A stretch of 64,000 nt of DNA from Lysinibacillus boronitolerans JCM 21713 = 10a = NBRC 103108 (GCF_000772935.1 NZ_JPVR01000080.1:62001-126000); one strand, 5' to 3'. Shown: positions 1-8,458, counted from the first letter of the stretch. Numbers and translations are program-made. The notes: a model not told the origin generated them from the letters alone.

Positions 1-1079
1 TCCTGTGGTGTACCGATTGCTACAAGGTGGGCTGAGCCAATTACCTCTGGACGTGCTAACAATACCGCGACAGTTGGTTCATTATTTAAAATATAACGAC
101 GTACCAAATCTGCATGTGTTTTACTACGTACTTTTTGATCTTGTGGTGGTAGCATATCAACCGTTACCTTATCTTCAAGTGACAAATGACGAATATCCAT
201 ACCAATCACAGATTCTAACGCACTGTAGCGTCGCTCAAGTGTTACATGTGCATGTGCTTGTCGGTGCATTTCGTTTGCTTCTTCATATGTATCACCTATA
301 AAGAAATAGAGCCCCGGTAATACGCGAATATCGTCGGCTGAACGACCTACTTCTATAGCACGCTGACGCAAATCATTCCGCATCTCAATGCCCACCTCCA
401 TAGCTGGTGTAGCAGCGAAAATCGCATTGGAAACAGTAGCCGCAAATTGACGCCCAACATCCGACGCGCCTGCTTGGAAGAGCGGAATCTCTCCTGCTGG
501 ATGCATTGGGAGATTTAAGGGACCTTTTATATGGAAAAATTCGCCTTCATGCTCAATTGCCTTGACAAGCTCTTTTATTTTTTCTATATTCCCATCCGTT
601 TCTACCACTTCATAGGGATGACTATGCCATAGCTGCTTGACCACCTCTGTACATTCTGCCGCTTTAGCATAACGCGCCTCTGAAGAAGGCATAGGCTCAT
701 TGCTGAAATTATGTGCTCCATCTATAGAGGTCACGATATTCCATCCCACTCGCCCATCACTAATCCAATTCAAAGACTGCAATTGACGTGCAATCAGATA
801 AGGTGGCGTAAATGATGTGGAAATCGTTGTTACTAAGCCAATCTGTTTCGTTTCTCTTGCCACCATCGCCATTAAAAAGCTAGGATCTATGCCAACTGTA
901 CCTTTCATTTTAGCCATTAATTCTGGATGAGCTATTAAATAATCGGCCTTAAATACAAAATCTAATTTCGCTGCCTCAGCACGCTGTGCAAATGCGATAT
1001 GATCATCTATTAACGCGCCCTTTTTGGCATGATTACTGTGAACAGCTAAATGCATTCCAATAATAAGATGTCTTTTCAT
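1..1079 (-). CDS. LLM-class FMN-dependent monooxygenase (NtaA/SnaA/DszA family), 3' end off window
   Basis: The gene runs leftward from an ATG at 1079 and leaves the window with no stop, giving about 359 residues of a family usually near 440. It starts MKRHLIIGMHL. The family signatures GRVGWNIVTS (usual form GRxGWNxVTS) and QAGASDVGRQFAA are clear. Members use FMNH2 and O2 to attack organosulfur compounds, antibiotic precursors or metal chelators such as nitrilotriacetate; the substrate cannot be told here. A GGAGGGG ribosome binding site lies just upstream, then a near-consensus Fur box. Iron control makes a role in handling chelates or siderophores possible, but that is inference. Family confidence is high and substrate confidence is low. 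Confidence 0.9.
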   Translation of the reverse strand, partial: MKRHLIIGMHLAVHSNHAKKGALIDDHIAFAQRAEAAKLDFVFKADYLIAHPELMAKMKGTVGIDPSFLMAMVARETKQIGLVTTISTSFTPPYLIARQLQSLNWISDGRVGWNIVTSIDGAHNFSNEPMPSSEARYAKAAECTEVVKQLWHSHPYEVVETDGNIEKIKELVKAIEHEGEFFHIKGPLNLPMHPAGEIPLFQAGASDVGRQFAATVSNAIFAATPAMEVGIEMRNDLRQRAIEVGRSADDIRVLPGLYFFIGDTYEEANEMHRQAHAHVTLERRYSALESVIGMDIRHLSLEDKVTVDMLPPQDQKVRSKTHADLVRRYILNNEPTVAVLLARPEVIGSAHLVAIGTPQ

Positions 1080-1096
1080 TGCTACTCCCCTCCAAT

Positions 1097-1117
1097 TGAA
1101 AATGATTATCATTTTCA
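1097..1117. promoter_or_regulatory. Fur box
   Basis: A 21-bp near-palindrome is centred on AATGATTATCATT, 18-40 nt before the monooxygenase start. It holds two overlapping 7-1-7 elements (1097-1111 and 1103-1117) that match TGATAATNATTATCA at 13/14 and 12/14 positions. That is the classic Bacillus ferric-uptake-regulator arrangement. Repression of the leftward monooxygenase by iron is inferred. Confidence 0.8.
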
Positions 1118-1286
1118 TAATAATCATTCGTGGCAGAGATTGCAATGAAATACTTTTTAAGTTTTGAAGGTCATTTACAAATGAAAAATAGGCACTCCAT
1201 TTTAACGAGCACCCAAACTAATATTTGCCAGTAAGTTAGATAAAGGTATTATTGAGATAACTTAAAAATATTTAAGCGGAGGAACC

Positions 1287-1550
1287 ATGAGAAAATTTGC
1301 CTCTTTTTTATATTTCCGCTTGATGAGCACCTTATATAGCTGATCATATAAACAGTTTGTCTATTCCGCCTACCCTAGCTGCTACTGCTGAAGAACCTCA
1401 TTCTACTAACACAGCTGTCAAAGTGATGGAATGGATGATGGTTCTCCCATGCTTCTTTCAACACCTGCTACTCTTCCAACAGGTCAGGGTTCAATGAGCT
1501 TTAATTACAGTAGATATAACCCTTTAGCTTTTTTCTATTCAAATAGGTGA
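1287..1550 (+). pseudogene. Decayed small secreted-protein gene
   Basis: A good ribosome binding site (GCGGAGG) precedes an ATG at 1287, but the frame stops after 18 codons at 1341. Protein-like sequence continues in the next frame (SIPPTLAATAEEPHSTNTA, which resembles a signal-peptide end). It then moves to a third frame (DGSPMLLSTP, then GSMSFNYSRYNPLAFFYSNR) up to a stop at 1550. This looks like one short exported protein broken by two frameshifts. I do not recognise the family. Random open sequence is the alternative. Confidence 0.35.
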
Positions 1551-2669
1551 TGCAAAAATTTGTTTTTCCGTTGGGTCCCAGAGAACAATTCCAACATCCT
1601 GCTTCTGATCGATTACCCGAATGGTAATGGGAATATAGTCAAATAAAATTGTATTTATTTTTGTACTAGTGAGCTGTAACAAGCCAATTAATTCAATATC
1701 ATTAACCAGTGGAACATGTATTTCTAGATTAATATCTGTTAATTTACCATCTTCATAACGAAGTTTTCCCATGATTTTAGGATTTAAATGTTTAAATCCA
1801 CCTTGAATATCCTCTTTAAAAATTAATAATTTATTATACATATTTTGGTCCAAACTATATAAAGCATCTGATGGGAATATATAATGCTTTTTATCTATAT
1901 CAAACCATTTTGTTATGGTATCTGCATCTTTCGGAATAAAGGTTTCAGCTAAAAATATGCCTGGCATAATATCGTTTATATTAGATTCTTGATATAAAGC
2001 TAAATAAATAGGAACTCTCGGATACTTTTCATTTTTTCTAATATCCTCAAGAATCCTTTTAGCTGCTTCCTTCCCATAATTTTTAACATCGTTGATATCA
2101 TCATTATTTTGGTCTACTTTCACTTGGCCTGTGTAAATTAAACCATTGGCATCGGAAACTCGTATATCATAAAATTCATTTAACGAGATCGCGATCGATA
2201 GTCCCTCTACTTTGTTATTTTCTTTATTAATAAAATTTTGTTCTAATACATGTGAGAGAATCAAAGGATACTTTTTTTCATCCTCTAGCACATTGTCACT
2301 GCTCGTTTCGATGGCTGGGTTTAACCCAATACCTTCATCTGTTTTTCTGCTTAACCATTGACTGATCGTTTTCTCTTCCAGATATTGACCTTCCTGCATA
2401 TAAAACTTTTCTGTTGAAAAATGATTCACCGATAAATTCATGAGTCCTCTTTCAATTTCATTAATATTTAAAGCATTATTCATATTTTTGATGATTGAAC
2501 CTCTAGCAATATTGACTTTTGCAGGCTGTTGAATCTCATAGACTTCCTTTTTCTGAATCGATGAAATATACTTTTTCTCATTAGCAGTAACATTTTCGTC
2601 CTCACTACTACAAGATGCTAAAATCAATATTGGTGCGAATAAAAATAACATAAGCCTACTTTTTTTCAT
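1539..2669 (-). CDS. CamS family lipoprotein (sex-pheromone precursor family, YerH-like)
   Basis: This is a lipoprotein of about 376 residues. The start MKKSRLM at 2669 is preferred over an ATG two codons upstream, because AAGGAG lies 8 nt before it. The lipobox is LAS-C with the lipidated Cys at residue 20, followed by a Ser/Asp/Glu/Asn linker. The body has the CamS hallmarks RGLMNLSVNHFS, YMQEGQYLEEKTISQWLSRK and GIGLNPA. In enterococci and staphylococci the signal peptide of this family is processed to the heptapeptide pheromone cAM373. Here the matching stretch before the Cys is PILILAS. The protein is expected on the outer face of the membrane. In Bacillus the family gene sits beside ligA-pcrA; here it stands alone, so it may be a second copy. 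Confidence 0.88.
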   Translation of the reverse strand: MKKSRLMLFLFAPILILASCSSEDENVTANEKKYISSIQKKEVYEIQQPAKVNIARGSIIKNMNNALNINEIERGLMNLSVNHFSTEKFYMQEGQYLEEKTISQWLSRKTDEGIGLNPAIETSSDNVLEDEKKYPLILSHVLEQNFINKENNKVEGLSIAISLNEFYDIRVSDANGLIYTGQVKVDQNNDDINDVKNYGKEAAKRILEDIRKNEKYPRVPIYLALYQESNINDIMPGIFLAETFIPKDADTITKWFDIDKKHYIFPSDALYSLDQNMYNKLLIFKEDIQGGFKHLNPKIMGKLRYEDGKLTDINLEIHVPLVNDIELIGLLQLTSTKINTILFDYIPITIRVIDQKQDVGIVLWDPTEKQIFASPI

Positions 2670-2788
2670 TGCCATTTCTCCTTGAATGCTATGTATCGCT
2701 TGATAACTTCTCTATTTCAACCATACCAAATTTACCAAAATAAAACATTACATATTTACAATTCTCCCCATGTACCTATCAGGTGTTC

Positions 2789-2830
2789 AAAAAAGACCTA
2801 TGCTCGCTTTCTCGAACATAGGTCTTTCTG
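2789..2830 (-). terminator. Rho-independent terminator of the VOC gene
   Basis: The 9-bp stem AGACCTATG/CATAGGTCT (2794-2802 with 2817-2825) is followed on the minus strand by a T run. It lies about 90 nt past the stop of the VOC gene. Confidence 0.75.
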
Positions 2831-2917
2831 CTTTCTAGTTTTTTCATCTGATTAAGAGCGGCTCTAACCTTATTAGGAGCGAATGCCCTTCCAGTCAAGG
2901 CGATTCACCCCTCAATA

Positions 2918-3313
2918 CTATTTGGCATTTTTATCAGGCTGGTGAATACCAAATACATTGCCTTCTGTATCAATATAGTAGCCTTGCCATGCCATCCCTG
3001 GTAATGCATACTTAGGCATGGCTACTTTACCACCGTTTTCAAGAATTTTTGCTTCCGTTACATCATAGCTTTCAACACCCATTGTACAAGCAAAGCCATT
3101 CAATGCTTGGTTTGTTTCTGGTGGAGGACCCTGGCGTTGCATTAAAGCACCGTTAATGCCAAGTTCATCATCTTCACCTGTCACGGCACCGAAGTAAGGC
3201 ATGCCTGCATATTCACTCCAGTCCTGAAATGACCATCCAAATACTTTCCTATAAAAATCCTTTGCCCGTTCCATATCACTTACATGAATTTCAAAATGAA
3301 CTAATCTCCCCAT
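2918..3313 (-). CDS. VOC family (glyoxalase/bleomycin-resistance fold) protein
   Basis: The protein has about 131 residues starting MGRLVHFEIHVSDMERAKDF. AAGGAGG sits 6 nt before this ATG, so the upstream in-frame ATG at 3346 is rejected. The fold is the paired beta-alpha-beta-beta-beta module of the VOC superfamily: HFEIHVSDMERAKDFYRKVFGW at the front and WQGYYIDTEGNVFGIHQ at the back, with likely metal or ligand positions at His, Glu and His. Family members include glyoxalases, dioxygenases and drug-binding proteins; the substrate is unknown. The gene is monocistronic with its own terminator. Confidence 0.88.
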   Translation of the reverse strand: MGRLVHFEIHVSDMERAKDFYRKVFGWSFQDWSEYAGMPYFGAVTGEDDELGINGALMQRQGPPPETNQALNGFACTMGVESYDVTEAKILENGGKVAMPKYALPGMAWQGYYIDTEGNVFGIHQPDKNAK

Positions 3314-3576
3314 AATATCCTCCTTAAAGATGAAAGTTTTGATCATATTTACTATATATCATTTTTCTGAAGATTAAAATTAATAAATTATTTTTGTAAT
3401 ACCAACAACACGTTGGTTTATAGAGAATTATATGGAATCTCCCAAATATTAATCAATTCTATTATTTCTATAAAAACAATAGAAATTTTCTATAATATAA
3501 CTACAAAAATGCGTGATTAGAAAATGAAATATTCTCCAATCACACACTATTAGGGGCTAGCCATTTAGTAATGAAG

Positions 3577-4494
3577 TTATAATTGACTATATACCGACAT
3601 AGCATCAGTAATATTATATTGCTCCGTTCTCGGGTTGCCGTCCGCTCCTACTGTCACTAACACATATTCTTGTCCATTTATAAGAGCTAAGCTTGCTAAA
3701 CATAAGCCTGCATCTTCTGTATAGCCAGTTTTCCCACCTAAGATTTCTCCTCCTGGCAATATACTTGACGGCATATGTTGAAACATGCGACTTGTAAAAG
3801 TAATGCCTTCAGGATGAAGGTTTGTTGATTTTATAGAATATCTTTCTGCTGTATAAACATTTCGAAACTCATCGTTTGTTAAGGCGTATTGTAAAAGTAA
3901 AGACATATCCTTTACAGTTGTATAATGATCTGAATGGTGCAGTCCAGTTGTATTCACAAAGTGCGTATTTTTCATGCCTAGCTGCTGCGCCTTTTCGTTC
4001 ATCAGTTTCACGAATCCACGTTCTGACCCCGCAACATATTCAGCTAAACCTAGTGATGCCTCTGCACCTGATGGCAACATGGAGCCATACAATAAATCTT
4101 CTAATGTCAGCTTTTCATTTGGGAGAAATCCAGCTACTGAAGCATTTTCCTCTATTAAATCCTGAAAGATATGTTTAGGTAAAATGATTTCTTCTTGTAA
4201 ATTGGAGATCTGCTCAATCGCGACTAGTACCGTCATCATTTTTGTCAAAGAAGCCGGATAAATCTTTTCCTCACTTTTTTTATCTAAGAGAATTTGATTT
4301 TCATCCAAATTCACTAAAATTGCATTCGAACTGTATATATCAAGATCAAGCATATGCTGACTGGAAGTTTGTACTACTTTTGGTGCATGATCTATTTCCT
4401 GACGTAAAGCCATTGGCGATTCTTTCAATAGTAAATAAATAAATATCATCACGAATAAAAACAATAAACTCAATATACCTTTTCTCTTGAACAT
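3577..4494 (-). CDS. Serine-type D-alanyl-D-alanine carboxypeptidase (peptidase S11)
   Basis: The protein has 305 residues, with an N-terminal membrane anchor (about residues 7-23) and an extracellular penicillin-binding fold. Active-site motifs are SLTK (Ser82, Lys85) and KTG (255-257). The middle motif reads SGAEAS at 142, where the family usually has SGN; this is a natural variant or a weakened site. Enzymes of this family remove the terminal D-Ala from peptidoglycan stem peptides. The gene follows the VanR/VanS-like pair with an 88-nt gap holding an inverted repeat, so control by that system is likely. A role in cell-wall-drug response is inferred. Confidence 0.88.
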   Translation of the reverse strand: MFKRKGILSLLFLFVMIFIYLLLKESPMALRQEIDHAPKVVQTSSQHMLDLDIYSSNAILVNLDENQILLDKKSEEKIYPASLTKMMTVLVAIEQISNLQEEIILPKHIFQDLIEENASVAGFLPNEKLTLEDLLYGSMLPSGAEASLGLAEYVAGSERGFVKLMNEKAQQLGMKNTHFVNTTGLHHSDHYTTVKDMSLLLQYALTNDEFRNVYTAERYSIKSTNLHPEGITFTSRMFQHMPSSILPGGEILGGKTGYTEDAGLCLASLALINGQEYVLVTVGADGNPRTEQYNITDAMSVYSQL

Positions 4495-4567
4495 AAAAAC
4501 AACTCCTTCTCTTTATGCTTTTATTCAACCATAAAAAAAGGAGCTTATTTTTAATTTACTATTAGTG

Positions 4568-4591
4568 AATTCTTAAGGTTTCTTAAGAATT
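4568..4591. promoter_or_regulatory. Inverted/direct repeat, candidate response-regulator site
   Basis: Ten-base arms AATTCTTAAG and CTTAAGAATT surround a 4-nt spacer. Read another way, TTCTTAA occurs twice 10 bp apart (4570 and 4580), the spacing OmpR/VanR-type regulators prefer. The site overlaps the sensor-kinase stop and lies 74 nt before the carboxypeptidase start. It could also act as a weak attenuator. Confidence 0.45.
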
Positions 4592-5710
4592 GGTGGGAAT
4601 CATCACGGTGAATACGGTTGTATCATTACTAGAAGTTGCGGTAATCGTTCCGCCATGGGCCTGTACAATTTCATTAGAAATGGCTAAACCAAGCCCAGCA
4701 CCTCCTGTTTGGGTAGACCTTGCACTATCTAAGCGGTAAAACTTCTCAAATATCATTTTTAATTTTTCAGGAGGGATCGTCTTCCCTGTATTCGTAAACG
4801 AAATAAATGTCTGATTATTTTCGCTTTGCGCACTAATTTCAATTGTACTATTTGGATCACTGTAGGCAATTGCATTTTTTAAAATATTATTAAATACCCT
4901 TGCTAATTTATTACCGTCTGCATAGATAGTAATATCTTCATCTATTTTGACGATGGCTTTTTGCCCCTTTGGTGCCAGCAATGGATAAAACTCGTCGGCC
5001 ACTTGCATTAACATATGATGTAAAGGAATAGGATCTTTCTCTAAAATGATAGATTGTAAATTAAATCGGGTTATTTCAAAAAATTCATTGATTAGTTGTT
5101 CCAGTCTATAAGATTTTTCTAATGTAATCGTCACATATTTTTCTTTCTGCTCTACAGGCATATCCCTCGCTTCATCTAAAAGACTTAAGTAGCCAATAAT
5201 GGAGGTTAAGGGTGTTTTAATATCATGCGCTAAATAGACAACTAAATCATTCTTTCGTTGCTCCGCTTCTTGCGCATCCCTTGCACGCTTTTCTAATTTA
5301 TATTTGACGTTATTTAATTTTTTCTCCAAAAAGTCGAGTTCAGCTGGGAGCTCAATTTCCTTCCCTGACTCATCTGCAAGCATCGTGATACTTGAACTAA
5401 TTTGATGAAAATATCGGGTAAATCGAGACAAGGCGATATAAAAAATAATCAACAATAATAAAATAAATCCTATTGCTAGCCAAAGCGGTTTATTTTGTCG
5501 AAATAACACATGATAGGCACTACTTGCGGCATAATAATCAAGCTGCAAGACATTTTCACAAAAGGCAATAAAAGCATCTGCAAAGGGAGCTTGCAAGACC
5601 CCATCAATAAATGCAAAATTAATAAAAAAGCCTATGATGCTTGCGATGACAAGTATCGAAATAATTTGTAGAACCATTTTCCTTTTCAGTTTACCAAACT
5701 CATTTTTCAA
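4583..5710 (-). CDS. VanS-like sensor histidine kinase
   Basis: The protein has 375 residues with a TTG start at 5710, overlapping the regulator gene by 11 nt, so the two are translationally coupled. Two membrane segments (about 14-33 and 72-92) flank a short outer loop. The phosphoacceptor site reads YLAHDIKTPLTSIIGYLSLL; the HD-x-KTPL form is typical of VanS proteins. Then come the N box NNILKNAIAYSD and the G boxes GGAGLGLAISNEIVQAHGG. The partner is the response regulator upstream. No vanH, ligase or vanX genes are nearby. The signal is probably cell-wall related by family analogy. Confidence 0.88.
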   Translation of the reverse strand: MKNEFGKLKRKMVLQIISILVIASIIGFFINFAFIDGVLQAPFADAFIAFCENVLQLDYYAASSAYHVLFRQNKPLWLAIGFILLLLIIFYIALSRFTRYFHQISSSITMLADESGKEIELPAELDFLEKKLNNVKYKLEKRARDAQEAEQRKNDLVVYLAHDIKTPLTSIIGYLSLLDEARDMPVEQKEKYVTITLEKSYRLEQLINEFFEITRFNLQSIILEKDPIPLHHMLMQVADEFYPLLAPKGQKAIVKIDEDITIYADGNKLARVFNNILKNAIAYSDPNSTIEISAQSENNQTFISFTNTGKTIPPEKLKMIFEKFYRLDSARSTQTGGAGLGLAISNEIVQAHGGTITATSSNDTTVFTVMIPTNS

Positions 5711-6386
5711 TGGTATACCCCACTCCCCAAACCGTTTTAATATACTTTGGGTTCTCCGCAGAATCTTTCATTTTTTCCCGTAAATGTCGAATATGAACCA
5801 TTACCGTATTATTGCTGCTAAAGTACTTTTCCCCCCATATTTCTTGGAATAATTGCTCTGAGCTAATAACTGTTCCTCGATTTGCACATAAATACCAAAG
5901 AATAGCGAATTCCGTAGGTGTAAGGGATATAGGCCTTTCATTTAAAAAGACTTGCCGTGTGTTTTTGTTAATCACCAGGCCAGCAAAATCAATGATATCT
6001 TCATGTTGCTTCGAGCCCTGGTTGTACAAGGTAAATCTTCGTATTTGCGCCTTTACACGAGCAACCAACTCCAATGGACGAAACGGCTTTGTTATATAAT
6101 CATCTGCTCCTAGAGAGAACCCATTAATTTTATCAATTTCTTCTTCCTTTGCCGTAAGCATTATCACTGGAAAATTCAATGTTTCTCGTATTTTTCTTAA
6201 AATAGTAAAGCCATCTATATCAGGCATCATAATATCAAGCACAGCTAGATCTACATTTTCATGCTCGATACAAGCCAAAGCCTCTTGCGCTGTATAATAT
6301 TTAAATACATGATAGTTTTCATTTTTCAAGTAAAGTTCTATTAAATCTGCAATTTCCTTTTCATCGTCAACAACTAATATATTCAA
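5700..6386 (-). CDS. VanR-like response regulator (OmpR family)
   Basis: The protein has about 228 residues. The TTG at 6386 (LNILVVDDEKEIADLIELYL, with the TTG read as Met) fits homologue starts and follows GGAGAAGGAGAGGG. An ATG at 6440 would add 18 unrelated residues and has no good ribosome binding site. The receiver domain has the acidic pair, phospho-Asp in DLAVLDIMMPD and Lys in ITKPF. The stretch GADDYITKPFRPLELVARVK is strongly VanR-like. The winged-helix domain ends VKTVWGVGYTIEK. It probably controls its own operon and the carboxypeptidase. Confidence 0.88.
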   Translation of the reverse strand: MNILVVDDEKEIADLIELYLKNENYHVFKYYTAQEALACIEHENVDLAVLDIMMPDIDGFTILRKIRETLNFPVIMLTAKEEEIDKINGFSLGADDYITKPFRPLELVARVKAQIRRFTLYNQGSKQHEDIIDFAGLVINKNTRQVFLNERPISLTPTEFAILWYLCANRGTVISSEQLFQEIWGEKYFSSNNTVMVHIRHLREKMKDSAENPKYIKTVWGVGYTIEK

Positions 6387-6495
6387 CTGTATTGCCCTCT
6401 CCTTCTCCCCACTTGTTTTCCAATGATTTTTCACAGGCATTATAGCACTTACGTATGACTATATCTATTAATAAGGTAGTACCTTTGAAAGCTAA

Positions 6496-6536
6496 TGAAA
6501 AAAGTAGAGATGGAATACTTCTTTCCAACTCTACTT
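6496..6536 (-). terminator. Rho-independent terminator
   Basis: The stem AAGTAGAG-TGGAA pairs with TTCCA-CTCTACTT, with a T run on the minus strand. It lies downstream of the split-barrel flavoprotein gene and before the VanRS operon promoter. Confidence 0.65.
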
Positions 6537-6651
6537 GCGATAGTTTATGTTAGCAAAGGGGCTACACGAAAAAAATATTCAAGTTATTTTCCTCAGGATA
6601 CGCTATAGCTTAATAATGAACGATTACTACACAAACAATAGGCTTAGCCTT

Positions 6652-7254
6652 TCATGTTTCTCGTGATTCATTTGTTGGATTGATTGCTGTAGCAGTAGAT
6701 TTTCTACTCATATCCTGTGTTACCACTCTGCCTGAGTAATATAGCATTTGTTTATTTAATTTATTCTCTTTTGCAGTTAAATTGGTTGGCTTCACTTTCA
6801 GAACAAGCGTTTTGCTCCCTAAAGATGATTGATATTTATCGATATGCTTTTTTGACAAAGGCGCTTGGTAATAATCTGGTACATATTTATCAAGCATGGC
6901 CTGCATAGCAGCAGTAGCTTCATTTAAATCTGTGACAATTTCCACCAAGCCATTTGCGATTATGCTCATATAAGCCGTATCAGTCTTAGCTGGAATGGGA
7001 TCTACCATTGTTCCATAATTTTCACTTACTGTGATACATGCATTTTGATTGGTTGCTAGAATGTCTATTTTTCTTCCCTCGTTGGCACCGTGGAAATAAA
7101 AACTTCCGTCTTTGTAGACATAATTTAGCGGAATAACATATGGCATATGTTGTTCCACTAAACCAAGAAATGCAGTTTGGGCACCTTCTAAAAATTGCTT
7201 AATTTGTTTGTCGTCTGTACAAGCTCTATTGATCATCCGAATATTTGTTACCAT
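6652..7254 (-). CDS. Pyridoxamine 5'-phosphate oxidase family (NimA-like) split-barrel protein
   Basis: The protein has about 200 residues. The ATG at 7254 has a GGGGGG ribosome binding site 7 nt away, while the ATG codons at 7260 and 7269 have Shine-Dalgarno sequence touching them. The N-terminal half is the FMN-binding split barrel: FLGLVEQHMPYVIPLNYVYK, FYFHGANEGRKIDIL and ACITVSENYG. This pattern is typical of the NimA/pyridoxamine-oxidase-related flavoproteins of Firmicutes. The C-terminal 60 residues are basic and probably flexible. Members reduce small substrates with bound flavin; the substrate is unknown. Monocistronic. Confidence 0.82.
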   Translation of the reverse strand: MVTNIRMINRACTDDKQIKQFLEGAQTAFLGLVEQHMPYVIPLNYVYKDGSFYFHGANEGRKIDILATNQNACITVSENYGTMVDPIPAKTDTAYMSIIANGLVEIVTDLNEATAAMQAMLDKYVPDYYQAPLSKKHIDKYQSSLGSKTLVLKVKPTNLTAKENKLNKQMLYYSGRVVTQDMSRKSTATAINPTNESRET

Positions 7255-7470
7255 GATCATTCCCCCCATCCTCTTCTAAAAAGGAGTCTACAGCAGTATT
7301 GCACACTAAAAAAGGGACAGTTTGATGAAAGGGAATGGGTACAAAGGTAAAAATACTAGTTTATCAGAAACCCATACTATTTCACTTAGAAGCTTTGCAA
7401 ATCTCTAAGTGTTATATTTAATAGTTCATCGCAAATATCATTCAACAAATGAATGTCATATAGTGAATTA

Positions 7471-8256
7471 TTATTTCTCCAAATTTTCACCTGCATCACG
7501 ATAGAATAATTTAAGTTGTGCAACAATCATAATGCTAATGACTACAAGTAAAAACCATGAACTGATTTTACCGAAATGAACAATCGACCAAGACACCTCC
7601 TGATTCGGATATGACCATGCTCCAAAAAACGTTGCAATATTCTCCGCAATCCAAATGAAAAAGCCAATCAAAAAGAACGATACAACGATGGGCATTTTAA
7701 AGACTTTGTTCCGTACGGTAAATTTTACAATAGTACGATAAAACACAATAAATAGTAGTGCCATTAACAGCCATCTGAAATCATAAATAAAATGGTGTGT
7801 GAAAAAATTTAAGTAGATAACGGCTCCAAGTGGAATAGCTACATAACTTTTTGGCCAACTTACAATTTTTAAATCAAACCTACGCCAGGCTTGGCAAATA
7901 TAACTTGCCACACTCGCATACATAAATCCACTATATAAAGGCACACCCCCTATTTTTGTCCACGCTTCTTCAGGATATGACCATGAATTGAAATTCACTT
8001 TATATAGTTCGAGCACGAGCCCAATAATGTGAAACAAGCAAATGACTTTTATTTCATCCTTTGTTTCTAAACCAAATTTATACATCAAGTACTGAGTCAA
8101 TAGACAGATAACCAGAATAAAGTCATATCTTCCTACCCCAGGTATTTGAATGGCTTTAGAGAATGCAAGTGTAGCAAATATCACAACAGGAAAAATACAA
8201 GATAATGATTGATGATACGTAAAGACTCCTAAGTCTTTAATAAAATTCTTCAACAT
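7471..8256 (-). CDS. DUF817 family membrane protein (YoaT-like)
   Basis: This is a 261-residue integral membrane protein with about eight hydrophobic segments. The conserved DUF817 blocks SCIFPVVIFATLAFSKAI, WSYPEEAWTKIGGVPLYSGF and YLNFFTHHF are clear. GAGGTGG precedes the ATG. The repeated WSYP motif (in helices near residues 92 and 216) is a family feature. No molecular function is known. Monocistronic. Confidence 0.85.
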   Translation of the reverse strand: MLKNFIKDLGVFTYHQSLSCIFPVVIFATLAFSKAIQIPGVGRYDFILVICLLTQYLMYKFGLETKDEIKVICLFHIIGLVLELYKVNFNSWSYPEEAWTKIGGVPLYSGFMYASVASYICQAWRRFDLKIVSWPKSYVAIPLGAVIYLNFFTHHFIYDFRWLLMALLFIVFYRTIVKFTVRNKVFKMPIVVSFFLIGFFIWIAENIATFFGAWSYPNQEVSWSIVHFGKISSWFLLVVISIMIVAQLKLFYRDAGENLEK

Positions 8257-8309
8257 GAATCCACCTCAAATGAACTTGTTCATAATTTAATGCTTCTTGT
8301 ATGAAGAAT

Positions 8310-8360
8310 AAACGATAAATTATCTAATTTCAATATTTATTTATTGAAAAACGATAAATT
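8310..8360. repeat. Two perfect copies of AAACGATAAATT
   Basis: The 12-base word occurs at 8310-8321 and 8349-8360, 39 bp apart, in the promoter region of the DUF817 gene. It may be an operator pair for an unknown regulator or chance in AT-rich DNA. Confidence 0.3.
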
Positions 8361-8425
8361 TTTTCTTTTAATATCGAAACTATTTCTAGTTAAATACGTC
8401 TTTGTTGTTCTTTATTCATGAAGAA

Positions 8426-8453
8426 AAGAGTAGCCACATAAGCAGCTACTCTT
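8426..8453 (-). terminator. Rho-independent terminator of the amino-acid permease gene
   Basis: The 9-bp stem AAGAGTAGC/GCTACTCTT with a 10-nt loop lies directly after the permease stop, with a T-rich tail on the minus strand. Confidence 0.75.
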
Positions 8454-8458
8454 TGAAA

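Noticed and set aside
5..301. 98-codon rightward open frame at the left edge
   Set aside because: It is antisense to the clear monooxygenase coding frame and has no ribosome binding site or family likeness.
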